Shown here: positions 16,301 to 21,462 of the stretch, piece after piece
How positions within the stretch are numbered: the first letter of the stretch is position 1
How the letters are laid out: each line of letters starts with the position of its first letter
Origin: CG-Epi1 sp964634895
GTDB taxonomy: Archaea > Thermoplasmatota > Poseidoniia > MGIII > CG-Epi1
NCBI GenBank assembly: GCA_964634895.1
Contig: CAZWJS010000021.1
Location: forward strand, 1 to 26,973
DNA length: 26,973 nucleotides
Direction: 5' to 3'
The notes under the pieces: model-generated
What the model was told of the DNA's origin: nothing
What the model saw: the letters and a program-made list of their open reading frames with translations, nothing else
Database searches by the model: none
Made by a program: the position numbers and the translations under genes

Positions 16301-17489
16301 TAGTTTCATTTTAGTATTTGATGATGTAGATGGCACCTTAGATACTCATTTCTTCTCACTTGGGTCCCATTTAACATTCTGGTGCAGTGACGAGGTCGGT
16401 GGCGAACCTAATACTGAGGTTCTATTCCATCTTGTTAACGATGGGGCTGAAGATTGTGGTGACGGGGCTGATGAGCCACAATATGATGCAGATGGTGAAG
16501 AAATAAATTGGTTTGACTGTCATGATGGCACTCAAATTTCCATGAACAAAGTAAATGATGGAATTTACGATTGTTATGATGGGGAAGATGAAGGTCATTA
16601 TGGGGATGATCATGATGAAGAATTTTCAGTTACATTTAATTTACTGGATGACTACAAAATAATTAACTGTATGCACTGTGTAGAAGGAGTATTTTCAGAT
16701 GATAATACTTCAGTTACATTTGATGTTGAGTATAATACTTTTGAGATAGAGTTTGCTCACACTTCTTATGAGGAGGAAGATGATTGTCCAGTAGACGACG
16801 ATGCATGGTGTGAAGAAGCTGAAATTATATGTGATAGTGATCACGAAGACACTAATGCAACAGCTTGCGCTGAATTAGTAATTGACTTCTGTGAAGCAGA
16901 TGGAAATGAAGACCATGTGTTCTGTGCTGAAGTTGATGAGCTTTGTGATAACAAAGCCTATCCTGATGGCGATGGTGTCTGGGGTGAATGGGAAGATTCA
17001 TTTTGTGAAGTTTACAATTTTGAAGAAGAGCCCGAAACAGATCCAGTTGATTTACCAACTTGTGATCATAATATAACAATTGATGAAGCTAATGTTTTTG
17101 ATCCGGCAGACTTGACTATCAACGTTGGCGACACAGTTTGTTGGCAATGGACAAATACAACTAATCCACACAACGTTGTTGAAATCGATGTTGAATATGA
17201 TGCAGCTTTAAATCTAACTAATGTGATGAAAGGTTTCTCCAGTGGAGAGGCAAATACTTCTGGAGATTTCAGACATACATTTACAACTGATGACATGACA
17301 CATTACTATGTATGTGAGTTACATGCAAGTGAGGGAATGGTTGGTAAGATTACAGTAGGTGAAGGTTCTCCAGAGAAAGAAGAAGCTGTTGAAACAGCTG
17401 TAGAGGAATCTGGTTTACCAAGCGTTAGTTTCATTGTTGGTATAATTGTATTAGTTGGCGCAGCAGGTCTACGCCGTAGAATACACTAA
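13374..17489 (+). CDS. Giant acidic surface protein A: Cys modules, EF-hands, LDLa-like repeats, cupredoxin domain, C-terminal anchor
   Basis: A 1371-residue secreted protein, very rich in Asp and Glu. It begins with a signal peptide (MSVSRFSVLAV, cleavage near 28-30). In order: beta-rich N-terminal region; Cys-rich module (246-291); two beta-sandwich regions resembling PPC-type domains (about 405-545 and 570-672, each ending in a GNY motif); a helical part with a degenerate EF-like loop (about 740-757); two canonical EF-hands, loops 786-797 (DANGDGYMSFEE) and 824-835 (DTNDDDLLELDE); Cys module (860-917); two LDLa-like repeats (1004-1073); a beta module with CMHC (1099-1102); Cys module (1138-1211); and a cupredoxin domain (1230-1328) with type 1 copper ligands His1266, Cys1314, His1317 and Met1322. 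The end has LPS, one membrane helix, then RRR. It would bind calcium and copper at the cell surface. The function is unknown; electron transfer and a structural or adhesive role are both possible. Confidence 0.9.
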   Translation: MSVSRFSVLAVFLMMVLSAFVALPNYYAGAEHDEDTQHGAYFVYIMTEDRADAIVEATPLSLHFGAPPMSDNSPYELELICEGAEEGILGIYGTWVTSEGGNAGDFNDITSWSVRNTNGIELENFKYDPMSDIIGFEHPMVVFEDNESSGSGHIPAEVYDQEEFYCDGSDGFFDPVSQDIVVDMISLSEWEISVDVTFSSEASNQFRQEIYESCSHMGGSEDPVITATCLEMYNADDSEGPDEGGCPPEWGFDDIACEDFHDACHGGGMSMSCLHIMYELCYISDVGGEMCDDFGDDGVIYYCSNDGEDYAESMGGILCPEGPDVVPMCPNDELCVCIDIDGSCDDGDDDWGYYDGPDMLSFIWQVIGYDRGDNTSADLVDFTSDFIAEMGIGDDHDDIPDMANYDVYHIDINEEDAANYTVDVHGEHDETTGEWFEPGFVYMYEGTLDYPTSDLDNDTYSWMGGNERVCEYDTTETHVYCDNSLGGYLEAGNYSMFVTNNCEQRWEHNESSDRYEFEGYDCRYGSYNLSVTNDDNGSHVDNVIGEISEDDPEFLFGDVHESHIWDSQEFAFFTYYETHSFTLDNGMNASYFYSDQDAPHNDTLVVWLYSGSFNHSDWSENLMYVSSGFEHYNGSGDYNYSYFNMAEFEPGNYVFVTTGSHTHSTGTYDAVIGNEDGDILDSWSGELCGDLYDSCEGQQQEDDRTYFNYWYHEYYQEMDHYEGDGEDLWHYFWMAMYENFTAYENNEITETEFADAITALLYEMDEMGAFEGDGGPSPEEALEATDANGDGYMSFEEFQDHWEAQNDTADLDWSDVQVLFNDADTNDDDLLELDELQYFIDGIESMTSGGDGGNGDSDDCPFDNATACEDFGHMSEYMDDFEFGLEIAHYCLENDDSGCELVDSICADPTPENETVCEGIADFNHDDYHGGGEYPLLDFISGYADPHDWSDFMMFNEENIIGYLSDNEDSHATVSGSFILVFDDVDGTLDTHFFSLGSHLTFWCSDEVGGEPNTEVLFHLVNDGAEDCGDGADEPQYDADGEEINWFDCHDGTQISMNKVNDGIYDCYDGEDEGHYGDDHDEEFSVTFNLLDDYKIINCMHCVEGVFSDDNTSVTFDVEYNTFEIEFAHTSYEEEDDCPVDDDAWCEEAEIICDSDHEDTNATACAELVIDFCEADGNEDHVFCAEVDELCDNKAYPDGDGVWGEWEDSFCEVYNFEEEPETDPVDLPTCDHNITIDEANVFDPADLTINVGDTVCWQWTNTTNPHNVVEIDVEYDAALNLTNVMKGFSSGEANTSGDFRHTFTTDDMTHYYVCELHASEGMVGKITVGEGSPEKEEAVETAVEESGLPSVSFIVGIIVLVGAAGLRRRIH
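14109..14246 (+). repeat. Cys-helix module, copy A1
   Basis: Residues 246-291 of protein A have cysteines at 246, 257, 264, 273, 281 and 291. The pattern is short CxxxxxxC-type helical turns separated by acidic or glycine-rich loops, the same arrangement as in copies A2, A3, B1 and B2. The alternating spacing suggests helix-turn-helix hairpins closed by disulfides. I do not recognise a named family. Confidence 0.5.
15729..15878 (+). other. EF-hand pair (calcium-binding loops) within protein A
   Basis: Two canonical 12-residue loops are encoded at 15729-15764 (D, N, D, Y, S, E at positions 1, 3, 5, 7, 9, 12) and 15843-15878 (D, N, D, L, E, E), separated by 26 residues. Flanking helices (MSFEEFQDHW, LDELQYFIDG) are typical. 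The pair should bind two Ca ions at seawater calcium levels. Confidence 0.88.
15951..16124 (+). repeat. Cys-helix module, copy A2
   Basis: Residues 860-917 of protein A have cysteines at 860, 868, 891, 899, 906 and 917, opening with CPFDNATACED. The opening CP-x-C pair also begins copies A3 and B2. The loop between the second and third Cys is longer here. Confidence 0.5.
16383..16592 (+). repeat. LDL-receptor class A-like repeat pair in protein A
   Basis: Residues 1004-1073 hold two tandem copies of the LDLa C-terminal pattern: LVNDGAEDCGDGADE and KVNDGIYDCYDGEDE, each preceded by a Cys (1004, and 1049 in WFDCHDG). LDLa modules use the acidic residues of DCxDGxDE to bind calcium. Only two of the six usual cysteines per module remain. 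The same pair occurs in protein B at a different place in the chain. Confidence 0.7.
16785..17006 (+). repeat. Cys-helix module, copy A3 (longest)
   Basis: Residues 1138-1211 of protein A have cysteines at 1138, 1146, 1153, 1165, 1173, 1184, 1191 and 1211. The unit CEEAEIIC, loop, CAELVIDFC, loop, CAEVDELC shows most clearly that the module is a tandem array of short C-x6/7-C helices joined by acidic loops of about 10 residues. Confidence 0.55.
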
Positions 17490-17490
17490 G
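17406..17490 (+). repeat. 85-nt near-identical 3' end, copy in gene A
   Basis: This covers the last 28 codons, including the stop, plus one downstream base (taag). It matches 20822-20906 at 84 of 85 positions; the single difference is T at 17435 against C at 20851. It encodes the common C-terminal anchor. Sequence just upstream (the cupredoxin domain) is clearly diverged, so the identity is local. Confidence 0.95.
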
Positions 17491-17567
17491 GAAAAAAATC
17501 TAGAGGGGCTGAAGTTCCTACTTTGATTTTTATTTCGCCCGATTCATTCTTAGTTGGTACTAGAGTC

Positions 17568-17574
17568 TTTTTTT
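17568..17574 (+). terminator. T-run terminator after giant gene A
   Basis: A run of seven T (gtcttttttta context) lies about 80 nt after the stop of gene A and just before the TATA box of gene B. An earlier T-rich stretch (gatttttatttc) lies at 17524-17535. Archaeal RNA polymerase terminates at such T-runs without a required hairpin. The 131-nt gap holds these plus the gene B promoter and no other gene. Confidence 0.55.
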
Positions 17575-17589
17575 AGTAAGGCATGGGCA

Positions 17590-17600
17590 GTTATATATAC
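17590..17600 (+). promoter_or_regulatory. Strong TATA box of giant surface gene B
   Basis: The sequence gttatatatac is centred about 26 nt before the ATG at 17621, matching the box and spacing of gene A. This supports 17621 (MSFSRFSVLAV) as the start rather than the in-frame TTG at 17609, because the gene A protein begins MSVSRFSVLAV at the equivalent point. Confidence 0.65.
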
Positions 17601-17620
17601 AACCAATTTTGTTGATAACT

Positions 17621-20600
17621 ATGAGCTTTAGTAGATTTTCAGTGTTAGCAGTCTTCTTCATGATGATGATGAGCGCTTTTGTTGCAGTTCCAACATACAA
17701 TGTAGGAGCTGATGAGCATGAAGGTGGAGATGGTGATGGAGAAGAATTTATTGTAAATGATGGTGAAAATCCAGATTGTTACAAGAATTGGATGGATAAT
17801 GGACAGCCAGTATGGAGCAGCAGCTGGCCTCATTATGACAAGAATATTACAGTTGAATGGGAAGCAGGAACTGGTGAATTATGGTATCCTGAAGGTGGAG
17901 GTATTGTTCAAAATGAAGAGCCTGGTCTTGGTCACTGGTGGCCTTGTAAAAGCGATTACGGAGGAGGCTTTGATGATGATTATCACGAGGTGGATCCTGG
18001 TGAATTTCATGTTATACTAGAAATGATAGATCTTGAAAATTGGGAATTATCACTTTCAGCAGAGTACAATAAAACAGCTACAAAACACCTTCGTGCGTTG
18101 TACGCAGAACATTGTGAACACATAGGAATTACAGATGATTCTTCTGAAGTAACCAAAGATTGTTTTGAATATATGGAGTATATGGAGAATAGCGATTATG
18201 ATTGTCATTCTACAGATATAGAAAAATGTAAAGAAATGGAAAATTGTGATACACGATCTGATGATTTTTTTAACATCGAATGTATGAAGCGTTTGTATGA
18301 TGCTTGTTCAGATGATTCTGATTTTCATTACGATTGTAAAGATGATGACATAGAACCCTTTTTCAAGCTTTTTGACTATGAAGAAAATAAAATAACTTCA
18401 AAGGAATGGGCAGATTATATAGCTGAAGTTATTGATGAGGAGAATAATGATGAGAATAATGATGAGGATGATTGGTATGAAATCGCAACATATAGCACTG
18501 ATTCACTAACTATAGATCAACAAGGTAGATATGTAATTAGTTTTGAAACGCCTTATAATTATGTTGATAATCCAAATTTCATTTGCGGCAATGGTAGCGA
18601 GATACCATTCTCTTGGGTCAATGACGGTACGGAACATTGTTCTGACGGGGCAGACGAACAGCAGTATGACGAATTTGGTGATAGGATTAACTGGTTTGAC
18701 TGTCACGATGGTAGCGACGTCTGGATCGAGCAGGTTAACAATGGCGTAGCTGATTGCTCAGATGGTGAGGATGAAAAGTTTGAAGATTGGCATATGCATG
18801 CAGATGCTTTCCTTTACCAAGGTTCCCATAGTGATATTGATGGTACATCTATAGATAATTTAATTAGTACGTCGGGTTACAACTGTTACTGGGCAGATGA
18901 ATCAGATAAAACTGCAGGTAAGTATTGCGATAATACTATAGATGTAATCCTAGATGTTGGCGATTATACTTTAGTTGCGGCAAGTCGATGTCCAACTGAA
19001 TATGATGACTCAACCGATCAGTATGATCACATTTGCAATGGGGAAGAACAATGGTCTCGTAATTATGGTCAATATAATTACACTATCCTTTTCCCTAATG
19101 GCGAGTGGAACTATATTGATGGTTACATAGATCATGATGCAGAAGAGGAGGGAGAAACGATGTATCTTACAGAAGATCATTATGATGCTAGAGATGAAAG
19201 CAAGTCTAATTTTGTCTTGTATACGGAACATGACATTAGTTTTTCATCTGATTTTGAAGGTACAATAATGGCTAAAAGTACACGATGCGAATCATTTGAT
19301 GAATCTACTGGTGAGTACGAAGATTGTACTGGGTCTTATTCCATAGCTACTTATCTGTATGAAGGTGCTTTCAATTCTTCAAATCCATTAGAGAATTTGC
19401 TTTATTCAAATGACTATCATTATCCTAAAACTTACTGGGGTCGTGATTATGACAAATGTTGTTTTACAATGTTGGACGTTAGCTTAGACTCAGGAGACTA
19501 TACTGTTGTTACAACTACGGATAATATATGGATGGATGGCAAGTCAGATTATAGTTATTCGTATGAAATTTCTAATGATGAGAGTGAGTTCCCAACTACA
19601 GAGTGGAAAGGTTCCTTTAATGATGTTTTTGAGAGAGCATATATGCCTTATGCATGGAAACATGACCCTCAAAATGGTTATGATTGGGACGGAACGATTG
19701 AGGAACATATAGGAGGTATTGAACACACAGCTAAGGAGTACAGCAATGACAATATCACACATCAAGAGGCAGCACCGATTCTGGCAAATAAACTTAGGGC
19801 ATATATTGAAGCCGTAGAAGAAATTCAGGAAGGTTATCCAGATGACTTCACTGGTGATAACGAATGTCCATTCAGACATATGGATTGTTATGAAATGCAG
19901 AAAATTTGTGTCTCTGATTCAAACTATTACGATCCAGAAAGATGCGCAGTCAATCTTTATGATCATTGTTCAGATACTCATGATAAAGGGTGTGACAATT
20001 TTGCAGAAGCTTGTGCAAACGGCGACGTCGATGACGAAGTTTGTGATAAATATTCTGAAGAAGTTAAGGATGATTCATTATCTCTTGACGGAATATATTC
20101 ACATGTTTATTTCAAGCCTGTTAACGCAGGTGTTATTGGTAAGGTTGAGGATAATAATGAAAATGCATATTTGACCTCTACAGAAAAGATAACTTTTGTA
20201 GACGTTGATGAAACACTCTTAACTCATACTCTCGTCTTACCTGGAAATGGTGATGATGATGAGGAAGAGGAAGAAGAATTCCCAATGAGTGAATGGGAGG
20301 AAGAAGAACCACCAGTCCATGTTACAGTAAAACTTGCAGAAGGTTATCAAATTGATTCTTGCGAGGGGTGCGCGACTCCACTTGGGGACGGTGTGAATAC
20401 TGAGGTTGAGTTTATTATCGATGAAGATTCAGACCAGGTATCTATTACTTTTAGTAAATCTGAACCTTTACCAGAGTGTGACGTTACAATTGGTGTAGAT
20501 GATGCAAATTATGCTTTCGATCCAGTTTCAGTAGAAATTGAATTTGGACAAACAGTTTGTTGGAAATGGAAAGAAACTGTAGAGCCACATAATGTAGCAC

Positions 20601-20905
20601 AAGTAGCTGAATCCTCAGACACTACTAAACAAAGCACTGGTTTCTACAGTGGTGAGGCTACCAACGTTAGTGATTTCCGTGTAACATTCGATGCAGCTAA
20701 TGGTTATTCAGATGATACAACCTATTACTACATTTGTGAACCACATGTAACTATGAAGATGGTTGGCGAGATTATCGTTGGAAGTGGATCTACAGATGAA
20801 GAGCTTGAAGATGCAATCGAAGAATCTGGTTTACCAAGCGTTAGTTTCATCGTTGGTATAATTGTATTAGTTGGCGCAGCAGGTCTACGCCGTAGAATAC
20901 ACTAA
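17621..20905 (+). CDS. Giant acidic surface protein B: Cys modules, LDLa-like repeats, cupredoxin domain, C-terminal anchor
   Basis: A 1094-residue secreted paralogue of protein A, sharing the signal peptide (MSFSRFSVLAV) and the C-terminal anchor. Order of parts: N-terminal region; Cys module (about 181-239); degenerate EF-like loop (about 252-263); LDLa-like repeat pair (322-385); two PPC-like beta-sandwich regions (about 395-495 and 535-655, with GDYTLV and GDYTVV); a helical part with another degenerate EF-like loop; Cys module (749-808); beta strands, an acidic linker of mostly Asp and Glu (about 877-896); a CEGC module (914-917); and a cupredoxin domain (953-1054) with His990, Cys1039, His1042 and Met1047 as type 1 copper ligands. 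Canonical EF-hands as in protein A are absent. The LDLa-like pair sits near the N-terminus here but near the C-terminus in A. The role is unknown: a copper and calcium-binding surface protein, possibly an electron carrier. Confidence 0.9.
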   Translation: MSFSRFSVLAVFFMMMMSAFVAVPTYNVGADEHEGGDGDGEEFIVNDGENPDCYKNWMDNGQPVWSSSWPHYDKNITVEWEAGTGELWYPEGGGIVQNEEPGLGHWWPCKSDYGGGFDDDYHEVDPGEFHVILEMIDLENWELSLSAEYNKTATKHLRALYAEHCEHIGITDDSSEVTKDCFEYMEYMENSDYDCHSTDIEKCKEMENCDTRSDDFFNIECMKRLYDACSDDSDFHYDCKDDDIEPFFKLFDYEENKITSKEWADYIAEVIDEENNDENNDEDDWYEIATYSTDSLTIDQQGRYVISFETPYNYVDNPNFICGNGSEIPFSWVNDGTEHCSDGADEQQYDEFGDRINWFDCHDGSDVWIEQVNNGVADCSDGEDEKFEDWHMHADAFLYQGSHSDIDGTSIDNLISTSGYNCYWADESDKTAGKYCDNTIDVILDVGDYTLVAASRCPTEYDDSTDQYDHICNGEEQWSRNYGQYNYTILFPNGEWNYIDGYIDHDAEEEGETMYLTEDHYDARDESKSNFVLYTEHDISFSSDFEGTIMAKSTRCESFDESTGEYEDCTGSYSIATYLYEGAFNSSNPLENLLYSNDYHYPKTYWGRDYDKCCFTMLDVSLDSGDYTVVTTTDNIWMDGKSDYSYSYEISNDESEFPTTEWKGSFNDVFERAYMPYAWKHDPQNGYDWDGTIEEHIGGIEHTAKEYSNDNITHQEAAPILANKLRAYIEAVEEIQEGYPDDFTGDNECPFRHMDCYEMQKICVSDSNYYDPERCAVNLYDHCSDTHDKGCDNFAEACANGDVDDEVCDKYSEEVKDDSLSLDGIYSHVYFKPVNAGVIGKVEDNNENAYLTSTEKITFVDVDETLLTHTLVLPGNGDDDEEEEEEFPMSEWEEEEPPVHVTVKLAEGYQIDSCEGCATPLGDGVNTEVEFIIDEDSDQVSITFSKSEPLPECDVTIGVDDANYAFDPVSVEIEFGQTVCWKWKETVEPHNVAQVAESSDTTKQSTGFYSGEATNVSDFRVTFDAANGYSDDTTYYYICEPHVTMKMVGEIIVGSGSTDEELEDAIEESGLPSVSFIVGIIVLVGAAGLRRRIH
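18161..18337 (+). repeat. Cys-helix module, copy B1
   Basis: Residues about 181-239 of protein B have seven cysteines, including CKEMENC, then CMKRLYDAC, each a short C-x5/7-C helix followed by an acidic loop. It occupies a position comparable to copy A1, soon after the N-terminal beta region. Confidence 0.5.
18584..18775 (+). repeat. LDL-receptor class A-like repeat pair in protein B
   Basis: Residues 322-385 hold CGNGSEIPFSWVNDGTEHC followed by SDGADE, then FDCHDG and QVNNGVADCSDGEDE. The order C, NG, IP, W, DG, C, DG, DE follows the eukaryotic LDLa consensus closely, but two of the usual central Cys positions are Ser/Glu and Asn. The core tggtttgactgtcacgatgg differs from its counterpart in gene A at one base of 20. 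Confidence 0.72.
19865..20044 (+). repeat. Cys-helix module, copy B2
   Basis: Residues 749-808 of protein B have cysteines opening with CPFRHMDC, then CAVNLYDHC, CDNFAEAC and a final C. Spacing and the CPF start match copies A2 and A3, and the order relative to the following beta and cupredoxin parts is the same as for A2. Confidence 0.52.
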
Positions 20906-20906
20906 G
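20822..20906 (+). repeat. 85-nt near-identical 3' end, copy in gene B
   Basis: This is the partner of 17406-17490, identical at 84 of 85 positions. It includes the stop codon and one base beyond. It encodes the LPS motif, membrane helix and RRR basic end of the protein. Confidence 0.95.
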
Positions 20907-20907
20907 C

Positions 20908-20915
20908 ATAAATAT
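20908..20915 (+). promoter_or_regulatory. TATA-like box of the cupin gene
   Basis: The sequence ataaatat lies directly after the stop of gene B, centred about 25 nt before the ATG at 20936, so the cupin gene can be transcribed on its own as a leaderless message. Confidence 0.5.
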
Positions 20916-20925
20916 CTAGGTTATA

Positions 20926-20947
20926 CCTCTCTGTTATGACAGAGGGG
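20926..20947. promoter_or_regulatory. Inverted repeat around the cupin start codon (possible operator)
   Basis: The arms cctctctgt and acagagggg match at 8 of 9 positions around a 4-nt centre, tatg, that contains the start codon. If transcription starts at the ATG, the element straddles the start site. That would suit a repressor-binding site on DNA rather than an RNA hairpin. Confidence 0.4.
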
Positions 20948-21427
20948 ATTCCAGTCGTCAGGATGTATACTGACGAAAGTGGGCACACAAGGTTTGCAAA
21001 GATGCACATTCCTGTAAAAAGCAAAACTGGCCTTGGTTCAGTAGGAATGTTTTCATCACTTTTTGTTAATGAAAATATACATGATAATACCGGTGATTTG
21101 AAGACACAATTTGCTCTTACGCCAGTTCCAGATAATTTAAAAGGTGAAGGTCCTAAATTGGCTCATACTGCCCCTAGAAGACAGCTTGTCTTGACTCTAA
21201 GTGGATGTTTAGAGTTCAGAAGTTGTGATGTTGATGAAGAAGATGAAGAACATAAGGTAACTATTCGCCGGGGTGATATTCTTCTTGCTGAGGATTTAGA
21301 AGGAGCAGGTCATGTTTGGAAATTTGTAGAATCTAACGATGGTAATTTTTATCCTTGGATAAGATGTTATATTCATCTTGGTGAGGAGTATGACCATTTT
21401 GTTTCACAGTTAGTACCGAAAGATTAA
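20936..21427 (+). CDS. Cupin-domain protein
   Basis: A 163-residue protein with a single cupin-like barrel. The N-terminus (VVRMYTDESGHTRFAKMHIPV) and the core APRRQLVLTLSGCLEF, then IRRGDILLAEDLEGAGHVWKF match a family of small cupins often annotated only as 'cupin domain protein'. Metal ligands are weak: His124 (AGHVW) and perhaps His75, with no full His-His-Glu-His set, so an enzyme activity cannot be claimed. There is no signal peptide, so it is probably cytoplasmic. It lies 30 nt after giant gene B with its own TATA-like box, and 35 nt before the exporter gene. The ATG sits in the centre of an inverted repeat. Confidence 0.78.
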   Translation: MTEGIPVVRMYTDESGHTRFAKMHIPVKSKTGLGSVGMFSSLFVNENIHDNTGDLKTQFALTPVPDNLKGEGPKLAHTAPRRQLVLTLSGCLEFRSCDVDEEDEEHKVTIRRGDILLAEDLEGAGHVWKFVESNDGNFYPWIRCYIHLGEEYDHFVSQLVPKD

Positions 21428-21430
21428 CCC

Positions 21431-21440
21431 TAATTTAATA
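21431..21440 (+). promoter_or_regulatory. TATA-like box of the exporter gene
   Basis: The sequence taatttaata, preceded by taaccc, is centred about 27 nt before the ATG at 21463. This favours 21463 (MLDDMEPKKRW) over the in-frame TTG at 21457. Confidence 0.5.
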
Positions 21441-21462
21441 ACCTCCCATCCGAAATTTGTTT

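Noticed and set aside
17609..17620. Start of giant gene B at 17609
   Set aside because: It is a TTG; the ATG at 17621 aligns with the start of paralogue A and has the same TATA distance.
17406..20906. The 85-nt repeat as an insertion-sequence end or attachment site
   Set aside because: It lies in frame at the end of both coding regions, encodes a meaningful anchor, and there is no transposase, integrase or target duplication nearby.
20926..20947. RNA hairpin or thermosensor at the cupin start
   Set aside because: The TATA-like box places the transcript start near the ATG, so the left arm would not be in the RNA.
21457..21462. Exporter start at 21457
   Set aside because: It is a TTG; the ATG at 21463 fits the promoter spacing.
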